In this document: positions 1 through 6,979 of the stretch, piece by piece | How the letters are laid out: each line of letters opens with the position of its first letter | Position numbering within the stretch: position 1 is the first letter of the stretch | Translations under genes and position numbers: made by a program | NCBI RefSeq assembly: GCF_041080815.1 | Contig: NZ_CP160205.1 | Span: forward strand, 372,001-436,000 | Direction of reading: 5' to 3' | Length of the DNA stretch: 64,000 nt | Origin: Mucilaginibacter yixingensis | GTDB lineage: Bacteria > Bacteroidota > Bacteroidia > Sphingobacteriales > Sphingobacteriaceae | Notes under the pieces: generated by a model | The model's database searches: none | What the model was told of the DNA's origin: nothing | The model's input: only the letters and a program-made list of their open reading frames with translations

Positions 1-178
1 CACTCTCGGAAATAACGCCGGTATGCTTATTTAATATCTGTGCGCCAGCAATGCGGTTATTGCTGTTTTTGGTAAAAACAATACCGCGAATGCTGTAGAC
101 TTCCTGTGCATGCAAGTGCAACACAGCAGCGCTCAACAGCAAAAAAGTAAACAGCAGGCGTTTATTTAACAAATACAT
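1..178 (-). CDS. N-terminal fragment of a secreted protein with a carboxypeptidase-regulatory-like domain (cut by window edge)
   Basis: An open frame starts with ATG at 178 on the minus strand and runs off the left edge after 59 codons. It begins with a clear Sec signal peptide: MYLLNKRLL, then a run of Leu/Phe/Ala ending in HLHAQ. The mature part starts EVYSIRGIVFTKN and continues with an IAGAQILNK stretch. A short hydrophobic-G-x-V segment just after the signal peptide, followed by 'I.GA.I', is how CarbopepD_reg_2-like beta-sandwich domains begin in Bacteroidota outer-membrane proteins. The rest is outside the window, so the full protein (TonB receptor, DUF-type or other) cannot be named. 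Confidence 0.65.
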   Translation of the reverse strand, partial: MYLLNKRLLFTFLLLSAAVLHLHAQEVYSIRGIVFTKNSNNRIAGAQILNKHTGVISES

Positions 179-276
179 TCAACAAGTTCCGAGTTCTGTG
201 AATATAACAGGTTTAGGTGAGTTTTATTGCGGCCGGGAAGTTAATAAGTGTTAAACCCGGCCACAAAATGAGCTGC

Positions 277-1551
277 TTACAGCAGGTCAAAGCCAATGTC
301 TTTACGGAATACCATACCATCATAATAAATACGGCTGGCGTCAGCTGTGGCCTGTTGTAAGGCTTCAAACATGGTGTCTTGCAGGCTGCTTACCATCAAT
401 ACGCGGCCGCCGTTAGTTACCACGTCATCACCTTGCAGGGTGGTGCCCGCCTGGAACACGTGCGAGTCGCGCAGGTTTTCCAGTCCGGTAATTACCTGGC
501 CTTTCATATAATCGCCCGGGTAGCCGCCGGCCACGCAAACAACGGTGGCTGCAGTTTTAGGGCTCACTTTAAAGTCTTTCTCGTGCAGGGTTTCCTGGGC
601 AACGCCTAGCAGTAGCTCAACAAAGTCGCTTTCAATGCGTAGCATTACGCTTTCGGTCTCCGGGTCGCCCATGCGGCAGTTGTACTCAATTACGTAAGGT
701 TCGCCGCCGTCATTCATCAAACCAATAAAGATGAAACCTTTGTAAGGGATGCCCTCTTTCTTCAGACCTTCAACGGTAGGGATGATCACGCGTTGCTCCA
801 CCTTATCCATAAACGCCTTATCAGCAAACGGAACCGGTGAAACGGAGCCCATACCGCCGGTGTTAAGGCCGGTATCGCCCTCGCCAATACGTTTGTAGTC
901 TTTTGCCTCTGGCAGAATCTTGTAGCTGTTGCCGTCGGTTAAAACGAATACCGATAGCTCGATGCCTTTCAGGAATTGCTCAATCACTACCTTGCTGCTG
1001 GCCGCGCCAAATTTGGCATGGCTCAGCATTTCGGTCAGCTCTTGCTTGGCTTCTTCAAGCGTGGTGCAAATGAGCACACCTTTGCCTGCTGCCAATCCGT
1101 CGGCTTTCAATACTATCGGCAGACCTGCGGTTTCCAGGTAGGTTAAACCTTCCTGCAGGGTATCTTGTGTAAATGTTTTTGATGCAGCGGTAGGCACGTT
1201 ATTACGCTCCATAAACTGCTTAGAGAAATCCTTGCTGCCTTCTAACTGCGCAGCCTCGGCTTGCGGGCCAATAACCGGGATGTTTTTCAGCGCATCGTCA
1301 TTCAAAAAGAAATCGTGCACGCCTTTTACCAATGGTTCTTCAGGGCCTACTAGTACCATGTCAATAGCATTGGCCAGGGTAAAGGTTTTAATGCCTTCAA
1401 AATCGGTTGCGCTAATGTTAACGTTGGTTCCGTATTGCGGGGTGCCGGCATTACCGGGGGCAATATATAGGTTGCTGCATAGTGGACTTTGAGCAATTTT
1501 CCAGGCGAAGGCGCTTTCCCTTCCGCCCGAACCAAGGAGCAGGATATTCAT
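277..1551 (-). CDS. purD: Phosphoribosylamine--glycine ligase (GARS)
   Basis: GARS joins 5-phosphoribosylamine and glycine using ATP, the second step of purine synthesis in the cytosol. The 424-residue length is normal. The N-terminal domain starts MNILLLGSGGRES. The ATP-grasp domain follows (ADGLAAGKGV around residue 150, GGMGSVSPVP around 232, and the EYNCRMGDPETE metal/ATP motif around 290), then a C-terminal beta-barrel (VVCVAGGYPGDY). The family usually reads GGREHA near the N-terminus; here it is GGRESA, a Ser in place of His. The ATG start lies only 5 nt from a TAnnTTTG box at 1557-1564. purN of the same pathway is encoded separately at 53768-54346. Confidence 0.96.
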   Translation of the reverse strand: MNILLLGSGGRESAFAWKIAQSPLCSNLYIAPGNAGTPQYGTNVNISATDFEGIKTFTLANAIDMVLVGPEEPLVKGVHDFFLNDDALKNIPVIGPQAEAAQLEGSKDFSKQFMERNNVPTAASKTFTQDTLQEGLTYLETAGLPIVLKADGLAAGKGVLICTTLEEAKQELTEMLSHAKFGAASSKVVIEQFLKGIELSVFVLTDGNSYKILPEAKDYKRIGEGDTGLNTGGMGSVSPVPFADKAFMDKVEQRVIIPTVEGLKKEGIPYKGFIFIGLMNDGGEPYVIEYNCRMGDPETESVMLRIESDFVELLLGVAQETLHEKDFKVSPKTAATVVCVAGGYPGDYMKGQVITGLENLRDSHVFQAGTTLQGDDVVTNGGRVLMVSSLQDTMFEALQQATADASRIYYDGMVFRKDIGFDLL

Positions 1552-1556
1552 GCCCG

Positions 1557-1564
1557 CAAAGATA
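1557..1564 (-). promoter_or_regulatory. Bacteroidota -7 promoter box upstream of purD
   Basis: The minus strand reads TATCTTTG, an exact match to the Bacteroidota -7 consensus TAnnTTTG. Only 5 nt separate it from the purD ATG, so the transcript would start at or almost at the start codon. No TTG was found at 19-20 bp upstream, so the -33 half is weak. Confidence 0.5.
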
Positions 1565-1687
1565 GCTTTTGGCAGGCAATTATGCTAACTGCCTCAAAGC
1601 AATTGCAGTTCCTCAGACCATGACGGACAAATACAGCTTTGTTATCCGTTTTCTCTATTTTGCACATTCACCCCAATAGAGAAAGAT

Positions 1688-2239
1688 ATGTCGCGCCACC
1701 TGAAAAAAATCGAGAAACTGCCCATTTACCAAAAGGCCCAGGAGCTGCTTGATCTTTCTGAAATTATTGCCGATGCGCTGAAGGATGGAGAGATGAAGGA
1801 ATCGCTGGCCAATCAAATGGTGGGTAACGCCATGCTGGTACAGGCCAAAATTGCCGGAGCCGAGGGTGGTGGATTATACTCGCTGCGCATGCAAAATGCG
1901 GTGCTGATTAAGATAGCTGTGCAGGAGATGTTCAACGCCATTTCGTTTGCATCGATGGTAGAGATTAACGAGGAAGATTATGTGCAGCTGATGCGTGATA
2001 AGGTAGAAGAGTTTCGCGAAGAATTTGTGGAGTGGATTCGCGGATTTGATAAAGAGTACGATATTCCCGATAACTGGGGCATTCGCTTTGATGCCAGCAC
2101 CCCTGAACAGGAAAGGCTGGAAGAGCTCATGTTTGATGACGAACGTTTTCTGGATGACTTTGACGAAGATGCTTTTGACGATGAAGACGAAGAGGACGAT
2201 ATTGATGACGAGGATGAGTATGATCATCCGGGTAATTAA
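1688..2239 (+). CDS. Conserved-looking hypothetical protein with a very acidic C-terminal tail
   Basis: I do not recognise this 183-residue protein. Residues 1-110 look all-helical (KIEKLPIYQKAQELLDLSEIIADAL and later amphipathic stretches), with a Gly-rich AGAEGGGLYS turn near residue 60. No signal peptide or membrane segment is present, so it is probably cytosolic. The last ~35 residues are almost only Asp and Glu (for example DDEDEEDDIDDEDE), which could be a disordered, cation- or protein-binding tail. It is divergent from purD and its 3' end overlaps the convergent PAP2 gene by 4 nt. Function is unknown. Confidence 0.8.
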   Translation: MSRHLKKIEKLPIYQKAQELLDLSEIIADALKDGEMKESLANQMVGNAMLVQAKIAGAEGGGLYSLRMQNAVLIKIAVQEMFNAISFASMVEINEEDYVQLMRDKVEEFREEFVEWIRGFDKEYDIPDNWGIRFDASTPEQERLEELMFDDERFLDDFDEDAFDDEDEEDDIDDEDEYDHPGN

Positions 2240-2916
2240 CTGCCGGCCTTCTTTATCAATCCACCCCTGAATTTGCCCTTGTGCATAAACCGGAGGTTAT
2301 CAAACCAATAAAGCCAGAACAACGTAGCAAACACACCTACGGCCGAGCCTGCGGTAACATCCTCAAAAAAATGTTCGCTCAGGTACATGCGTGAGTAGCC
2401 AATCAGGATAGCCACTATCAGCATCAGCACATCCAACCACTTATTGCGAAACAGGTAAGCCAACGTGATACAAGCCGAAAAAGCCGTTACCGTATGCCCC
2501 GATGGAAAGCTATGGTAGCTGAGCATATAAACGCCTTTAACCAGGTGCATGTGCGCCACCTGGGTTTTAAAATAAAGGTAGGGGCGGGGCAAATCAAAAA
2601 TATATTTTAATACTTGTGCCACCAGCGCCGTAAAGCCATAGGCTGTAAGCAGTAAAAAAGCTTTGCGCAGGCTGAATAAAGCCATAATCAGCCCCAGTAA
2701 AACAACGGCTAAGCCATCGCCCAGATTGGTGATGTAAGGAAAAATAGCATCAGCCAGGCCGCTGTTTACGCCGTTTACGGCAAAATAGATCTGCTCGCGG
2801 GTGTAAATGCATTTGATGGTTAAACAAGCCATCAAGATCACCAGGTAGGGGATAAGGAAGAACTTTACCTTGCGGTAGATATCAAGTAGGGTGATGTATT
2901 GAAAATCGTTATCCAT
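2236..2916 (-). CDS. PAP2-family membrane phosphatase
   Basis: PAP2 enzymes remove phosphate from lipids such as phosphatidate or undecaprenyl pyrophosphate at the membrane. All three signature blocks are visible in this 226-residue protein: K-x6-RP (KYIFDLPRP, about residue 108), PSGH (about 138) and SR-x5-H-x3-D (SRMYLSEHFFED, about 186). Around six hydrophobic helices fit the family topology. It lies 3 nt downstream of the EamA gene on the same strand, so the two are probably co-transcribed. The substrate cannot be told from sequence. Confidence 0.9.
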   Translation of the reverse strand: MDNDFQYITLLDIYRKVKFFLIPYLVILMACLTIKCIYTREQIYFAVNGVNSGLADAIFPYITNLGDGLAVVLLGLIMALFSLRKAFLLLTAYGFTALVAQVLKYIFDLPRPYLYFKTQVAHMHLVKGVYMLSYHSFPSGHTVTAFSACITLAYLFRNKWLDVLMLIVAILIGYSRMYLSEHFFEDVTAGSAVGVFATLFWLYWFDNLRFMHKGKFRGGLIKKAGS

Positions 2917-2919
2917 TCT

Positions 2920-3333
2920 TTATTTTAAGATAAGTACAATGGTGCCGGCAATAATGAGCAGCGCGCCGATAGAGTTTTTCCAGGTGAGCGGCTCGCCCAG
3001 AAATATAGCGGCCAGCACAATAGCCAGTGCCACACTCAGTTTGTCTACAGGTGCAACCTGCTGTACCTCGCCCATCTGCAGTGCTTTAAAGTAAAATACC
3101 CACGACAGGCCCGTTGCACAGCCCGAAAGTGCCAGAAAAATCCAGTTAGTGCGGGTGAGGCTGCCTACGTTGGCCCCGCCTTTAAACAGCGCAATGGCCC
3201 AGGCAATTACCAAAATGAACACCGTACGGATGGCTGTAGCCAGATTACTATCTACATCCTTAATGCCAATTTTGGCAAAAATGGCCGTGAGCGCAGCGAA
3301 AAGTGCAGAGAGTAAAGCGTATATCCACCACAT
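2920..3333 (-). CDS. Half-size EamA (DMT-superfamily) membrane protein
   Basis: This 137-residue protein holds a single EamA domain of four to five helices: MWWIYALLSALFAALTAIFAK at the start and GALLIIAGTIVLIL at the end. It carries the typical PVDKLSVALAIVLAAIFLGE segment before the last helices. Most EamA exporters have two such domains and about 300 residues. Single-domain members are known and are thought to act as dimers, as in the small multidrug resistance family. It probably moves a small metabolite across the inner membrane; the substrate is unknown. The PAP2 gene follows after 3 nt. Confidence 0.85.
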   Translation of the reverse strand: MWWIYALLSALFAALTAIFAKIGIKDVDSNLATAIRTVFILVIAWAIALFKGGANVGSLTRTNWIFLALSGCATGLSWVFYFKALQMGEVQQVAPVDKLSVALAIVLAAIFLGEPLTWKNSIGALLIIAGTIVLILK

Positions 3334-3363
3334 GGGTAATCAGTTTAATTAATGGTACAATTT

Positions 3364-3963
3364 TTAACCGTGTATAGTTTCGCGCTTGCCGTAGTTTTGA
3401 ATTACCTGCGCTTCGTAAGCCAGAAACTCACTCCAGCGGCTGTCTACATCAATACCATTAGCGTATTTTCTGGCAAGGCGGATGAAGGTAGCGTAGTGTG
3501 TTGCCTCGCTCACCATCAGTTCATAGTAAAAAGCAGAAAGTTGCTCGTCGTTAATGTTTTCAGACAGTACCTTGAAGCGCTCGCAGCTGCGGGCCTCAAT
3601 CATAGCGGCAAATAGCAAACGGTCAATCAATTGCTCACGGCGATGGCCGCCTTTTTTCAGGAACTTGAGGAGTTCGCCGACGTAATCGTCTTTGCGTTCT
3701 TTGCCCAGTACGTAACCACGTTCCAGGATGATATCGTGCACGCGTTTAAAGTGATCCATTTCTTCCTGTACCAGGGCTGCCATTTCCTGCACCATGTCTG
3801 ATAGTTCAGGGTTCTGCACAATCAATGTGATAGCATTGCTGGCTGCTTTCTGCTCGCAGAAGGCATGGTCGGTCAGTATCTCTTCAATGTTGCTTTCTAC
3901 CACGTTCTTTACCCAAAGCGGGTCGGTAGGTAGTTGCAGTTTTAATATGGTTTTCTCGCTCAC
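3364..3963 (-). CDS. miaE: tRNA-(ms2io6A)-hydroxylase
   Basis: MiaE hydroxylates the isopentenyl side chain of 2-methylthio-N6-isopentenyladenosine at position 37 of tRNAs reading U-starting codons, using a non-haem di-iron centre and O2. The 199-residue protein has the ferritin-like ligand pattern: EQKAAS (about 37), EEMDHFKRVH (about 71), EARSCERF (about 128) and EATHYATF (about 154). The start is GTG at 3963; no ATG lies upstream in frame, and a TAnnTTTG box 5 nt upstream supports this site. Confidence 0.9.
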   Translation of the reverse strand: MSEKTILKLQLPTDPLWVKNVVESNIEEILTDHAFCEQKAASNAITLIVQNPELSDMVQEMAALVQEEMDHFKRVHDIILERGYVLGKERKDDYVGELLKFLKKGGHRREQLIDRLLFAAMIEARSCERFKVLSENINDEQLSAFYYELMVSEATHYATFIRLARKYANGIDVDSRWSEFLAYEAQVIQNYGKRETIHG

Positions 3964-3968
3964 GGGAG

Positions 3969-3976
3969 CAAAGATA
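3969..3976 (-). promoter_or_regulatory. -7 promoter box upstream of miaE
   Basis: The minus strand reads TATCTTTG, an exact TAnnTTTG match and the same octamer as upstream of purD. Five nucleotides separate it from the GTG start of miaE, again predicting an almost leaderless mRNA. No -33 TTG was found at the right distance. Confidence 0.45.
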
Positions 3977-3988
3977 GGGAATTAACGA

Positions 3989-4315
3989 TTATTCGTCGTC
4001 TGTATCGAGTGCGGGATTGTTGGAGAAGGAGCGGGCATGGTGGTGGATAGATAAAATCTCCATTAAAGAATCGTCGATAAGTCGGTAAATTATGAGATAG
4101 CTTCTGAACGGGAATTTTCTTGCGTTAACATTCTTGTAATTAAAGATCGTACCGAGCTCTGGAAAATATCCAAGTTTGTCGATTATTTCTATAATTAACA
4201 GTTTTTCTCTTTTGGCGTAGGCTGGAGAGTCTTTTGCAATAAAGCTCACAATCTCTCTTAAATCTTGCTGAGCTGTCGGAAGAATAATGATCTTTAAAGA
4301 TCTTCGTTTAGCCAT
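3989..4315 (-). CDS. RelE/ParE-family toxin of a toxin-antitoxin pair
   Basis: The 108-residue protein has the ParE/RelE fold pattern: KIIILPTAQQDLREIV at the N-terminus, the FPELG turn near residue 53, RKFPFRSYLIIYRL in the central strands and the family end HHHARSFSNNP. ParE toxins poison gyrase and RelE toxins cut mRNA on ribosomes; sequence alone does not separate these here. The frame overlaps the upstream antitoxin gene by 22 nt, typical of translationally coupled pairs. A short acidic tail (ALDTDDE) follows the conserved end. The pair is more AT-rich than its neighbours, which fits acquisition by transfer. Confidence 0.85.
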   Translation of the reverse strand: MAKRRSLKIIILPTAQQDLREIVSFIAKDSPAYAKREKLLIIEIIDKLGYFPELGTIFNYKNVNARKFPFRSYLIIYRLIDDSLMEILSIHHHARSFSNNPALDTDDE

Positions 4316-4530
4316 TCTTTTTTAAAGTCATTCCAATCAGTACCTAAACCAGCATTGGATTCTTTTATAGCTTTGTCTAATTTATTCTTCAGCTCGTTGG
4401 TTAGGAATTTATTATCTAAATGTTCTGGTTTTTCCATTCTTCTAACAATCACCTCTTCGACAAGCTGGTTTAATGAAAATTCAACTGGCATGTGTTCAAT
4501 CAAATCGTGCATTTTTTCCCTGGTAAGCAT
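4294..4530 (-). CDS. Antitoxin-like partner of the ParE-type toxin
   Basis: This 78-residue protein directly precedes and overlaps the toxin gene, the usual antitoxin-first order. The N-terminal half (MHDLIEHMPVEFSLNQLVEEVIVRRM) is a short helical segment of the kind found in antitoxins that pair with ParE toxins. The C-terminal half ending FKKEWLNEDL is charged and likely wraps the toxin. I see no classical ribbon-helix-helix or Xre domain, so its role rests mainly on gene order. It would neutralise the toxin and probably repress the operon. Confidence 0.75.
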   Translation of the reverse strand: MLTREKMHDLIEHMPVEFSLNQLVEEVIVRRMEKPEHLDNKFLTNELKNKLDKAIKESNAGLGTDWNDFKKEWLNEDL

Positions 4531-4553
4531 AACAATTCCTCCTGAAGTTAAAG

Positions 4554-5132
4554 TTACTGATTTTTATACAAACTCTTGTCGTCTATAAACTTCAGTACGG
4601 CATCGGGAACAAAATATTGTACGTTCTTTTTCTGTGCCAGCGATTGGCGGATAAAGGTGGCCGAAAGCTCCATCAGCGGTGTCATGGTGATGGTTACGGA
4701 TGGGTGCGGGGCCAGTTCGGCGTTTTCATAGCCGGGGCGGGGGTATACAAAAATGCGGTAATCGCGCAGCAGGAGTTTATAGTTTTTCCATTTGTGCAGG
4801 GTGGCAAGGTTGTCTGACCCCATGATGATGGCAAACTCGTGCTCGGGGTATTTTTCGGTGAGATGCGTAAGGGTATCTATGGTGTATGATGGTTGCGGTA
4901 ACTTTAGTTCCACATCGCTTACCATAATATTGGCGGAGTTATCGGTAGCCAGTTTGGCCATCTCCAGGCGATCATAAGTATTTACCAGGTCGCTATATTT
5001 CTTCAGTGGGTTCTGGGGCGATACAATCAGCCATACCTTTTCCAGTTCGGTATGGTTAGCCATGTAATTGGCAATAATCAAATGCCCGATGTGGATTGGG
5101 TTAAAGGAACCGAAGAAAAGCCCGATTTTCAT
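4554..5132 (-). CDS. nadD: Nicotinate-nucleotide adenylyltransferase
   Basis: NadD transfers AMP from ATP to nicotinate mononucleotide, giving deamido-NAD in NAD synthesis. The 192-residue protein opens with the nucleotidyltransferase motif GSFNPIHIGHL (residues 8-18). It continues with a WLIVSPQNPLK segment and SATFIR near residue 157, matching the family's (S/T)-x-x-x-IR motif. It is cytosolic. It follows gmk and the YicC gene on the same strand and could be the distal gene of that run, though 94 bp separate it from gmk. Confidence 0.94.
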   Translation of the reverse strand: MKIGLFFGSFNPIHIGHLIIANYMANHTELEKVWLIVSPQNPLKKYSDLVNTYDRLEMAKLATDNSANIMVSDVELKLPQPSYTIDTLTHLTEKYPEHEFAIIMGSDNLATLHKWKNYKLLLRDYRIFVYPRPGYENAELAPHPSVTITMTPLMELSATFIRQSLAQKKNVQYFVPDAVLKFIDDKSLYKNQ

Positions 5133-5226
5133 GAGTAAACCAATTTTTGTTTTAGTTATTCCAGTAAATGACCGCTGCTTGGATGCTAAAAACTATCAAA
5201 TTGGGGATTTAATAGTTTTTAATCGG

Positions 5227-5814
5227 CTATAAGTTGATTTTTTCTGATAAAAAATCGTTTACTAATACTTCAGCTTCGTTGCAGGCCGTCTGAAGATCGT
5301 AATTTTTTAGAATAACATCAAATTTTGGCGCGTAATTCAACTCTTTTTCGGCTTTTGCGAAGCGTTCCTGTAGTTTTTCTGGGCTATCGGTACCACGGCC
5401 AGATAAACGCTGCTTTAAAACCTCTAAAGATGGTGGCTGCACAAAGATGGCCAGCGCCTGGTCTTCATACTTGCGTTTCAGGTGCAGTCCGCCTTCCACG
5501 TCAATATCAAATATCACGGCTTTACCTTTGGCCCAGATGCGCTCAATCTCTTCGCGCAGGGTGCCGTAGAAAGTGCCGGTATACACCTCTTCAAACTCTA
5601 CAAAGTGCTTTTTGGCAATACGGTGCAAAAACTCCTCTTTGCTGATGAAATAATAGTCTTTATGGTTGGTCTCCGTGCCCCTTGGCTCGCGCGTGGTGGC
5701 CGAGATAGAAAATTCCAGCTTGTCTGAATATTTGCTCAGCAAATGCTGTACGATGGTGGTTTTACCCGCGCCGCTTGGTGCCGAAAATATGATGAGTTTG
5801 CCCTCTGGGTTCAT
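5227..5814 (-). CDS. gmk: Guanylate kinase
   Basis: Gmk phosphorylates GMP to GDP with ATP. The P-loop is FSAPSGAGKTT, followed by the GMP-binding SATTREPRGTE block near residue 40 and the YGT..EEI region near 90. Length (195 residues from this start) fits the family. An in-frame ATG seven codons upstream (5835) would add MNHESST, but those codons lie inside a palindromic ATGAAC/GTTCAT repeat that continues to about 5870. I therefore prefer the internal ATG at 5814, giving MNPEGKLIIFSAPSG, which matches the usual short N-terminus. The YicC gene lies just upstream on the same strand, and the two are often neighbours in bacteria. Confidence 0.94.
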   Translation of the reverse strand: MNPEGKLIIFSAPSGAGKTTIVQHLLSKYSDKLEFSISATTREPRGTETNHKDYYFISKEEFLHRIAKKHFVEFEEVYTGTFYGTLREEIERIWAKGKAVIFDIDVEGGLHLKRKYEDQALAIFVQPPSLEVLKQRLSGRGTDSPEKLQERFAKAEKELNYAPKFDVILKNYDLQTACNEAEVLVNDFLSEKINL

Positions 5815-5815
5815 A

Positions 5816-5870
5816 GTGGATGATTCATGGTTCATGGTAAATAGCTATGAACTATAAACCATGAACGATG
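5816..5870. repeat. ATGAACC/GGTTCAT low-complexity palindrome between gmk and the YicC gene
   Basis: Repeated words of the type TTCATGGTTCATGGT face ATAAACCATGAAC, so the stretch can fold into a hairpin with a short AT-rich loop. It resembles in style, but not in sequence, the GTGAGT repeats at 12743-12826 and 58251-58679. Its edge reaches the alternative gmk start codons. Confidence 0.5.
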
Positions 5871-5876
5871 TGCTGC

Positions 5877-6752
5877 TTACAGCACGTTTAATAATTGCTC
5901 TTTAATTTTTTCCAGTTCTTCCTTCATGCCTACTACCAGTTTCTGGATGTCGGCATCATTGGCTTTTGAACCGATGGTGTTGATCTCGCGACCAATCTCC
6001 TGCGAGATAAAGCCCAGTTTCTTGCCATTGGCATCGGGGCTTTTCAGCGTTTCCAGGAAATAGTTGCAATGTGCACGCAGGCGTGTTTTTTCTTCGGTAA
6101 TGTCAAGCTTATCAATATAATAGATTAGCTCCTGCTCAAAGCGGTTCTGATCTACCTGTTCGCGGCCAACGGCTTCAGTTAAAAACTGGTTCAAACGCTC
6201 GCGGATCAAGGGAACGCGTTTTGGCTCAGCTTCTTCAACACCATTCAGGTTTTGCTGAATGAGGCCGATACGCATGCGGGCGTCAGCTTCCAGGATGTTA
6301 CCCTCGTCCTGACGGAATTGCTGGAAGTTTTTCAGCGCTTGCTGAAAGGTGCGTTCAACGGCTTTCCATTCATCTTCAGAAACGCTCTCTTCATCAAACT
6401 TTACCACGTCAGGCAAACTCAACGCCAATTGCAGCAGGTTGCTGGTTGGTTCGTTAACGTCGGCGCTAACAGCTTTAAGTTGCTCCAGATAATGTTTCAA
6501 CAGCGGAGTGTTAATGCCGGCGGCTTTAACAGCAACGTCGTTTTTCTCAGCGCTGATGCTCAGGTTTACCTTGCCGCGTTCAATCTGCTTGTTACACTCA
6601 GTGCGCAGCTGAAACTCTTTTTCAGAAAAGCTTTTTGGGATCCGCAGCGATAGTTCCAGGAACTTGCTGTTCAGCGATTTGATTTCAACAGTATATTTTG
6701 TGGTACCAAGATCACAACTGGCTACGCCATACCCTGTCATTGATTTTATCAT
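5877..6752 (-). CDS. YicC/YloC-family endoribonuclease
   Basis: YicC proteins are hexameric metal-dependent endoribonucleases that act on RNA, including small RNAs. The N-terminal domain begins with the family hallmark MIKSMTGYG and has the SLNSKFLELSLRIP segment. The C-terminal DUF1732 domain ends GFISQEIGREINTIGSKA.D..IQ followed by an E/K-rich helix. The length of about 291 residues is standard. An ATG two codons earlier (6758) lies inside a TAnnTTTG promoter box (6756-6763), so translation must start at the ATG at 6752, only 3 nt from that box. Confidence 0.92.
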   Translation of the reverse strand: MIKSMTGYGVASCDLGTTKYTVEIKSLNSKFLELSLRIPKSFSEKEFQLRTECNKQIERGKVNLSISAEKNDVAVKAAGINTPLLKHYLEQLKAVSADVNEPTSNLLQLALSLPDVVKFDEESVSEDEWKAVERTFQQALKNFQQFRQDEGNILEADARMRIGLIQQNLNGVEEAEPKRVPLIRERLNQFLTEAVGREQVDQNRFEQELIYYIDKLDITEEKTRLRAHCNYFLETLKSPDANGKKLGFISQEIGREINTIGSKANDADIQKLVVGMKEELEKIKEQLLNVL

Positions 6753-6755
6753 GCG

Positions 6756-6763
6756 CAAAGATA
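6756..6763 (-). promoter_or_regulatory. -7 promoter box overlapping the upstream ATG of the YicC gene
   Basis: The minus strand reads TATCTTTG, an exact TAnnTTTG match. Because it covers the upstream ATG (6758), it argues for the ATG at 6752 as the start, with transcription beginning at or very near it. Confidence 0.45.
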
Positions 6764-6780
6764 GGAAAATATCTGAAGTA

Positions 6781-6945
6781 GGATTGGAACCAGAATTAAA
6801 CGGATTTTTAAGATTTACAGGATGCTTCTTACATATCAGATTGCTATCAAGCAGTAAAATATTTCTGTTAACTCTTCAGAACTTATAAACAATGATTCAG
6901 GTAATCATCCTGTTAATCCTAAAAATCCGTTAAATCATGGTTCAG
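6781..6945. repeat. Family A intergenic inverted repeat (copy 1)
   Basis: The left arm (about 6785-6829) reads like GAACCAGAATTAAACGGATTTTTAAG followed by TTTACAGGATGCTT. The right arm (about 6905-6945) is its reverse complement, CATCCTGTTAATCCTAAAAATCC, then GTTAAATCATGGTTCAG. Other copies lie at 8704-8813, 16997-17176, 42270-42469 and 61271-61439, with a solo half at about 14000-14050. It fills the space between the divergent YicC gene and lysS, and its right end sits just before the lysS promoter box. Confidence 0.75.
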
Positions 6946-6951
6946 AATTTT

Positions 6952-6959
6952 TACCTTTG
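6952..6959 (+). promoter_or_regulatory. -7 promoter box of lysS
   Basis: TACCTTTG matches TAnnTTTG exactly and lies 20 nt before the lysS ATG. It starts 6 nt after a family A repeat, so the -33 region would fall inside the repeat; no TTG is seen at 19-20 bp. Confidence 0.5.
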
Positions 6960-6979
6960 CAGTCCAAAATTTAAGTACT

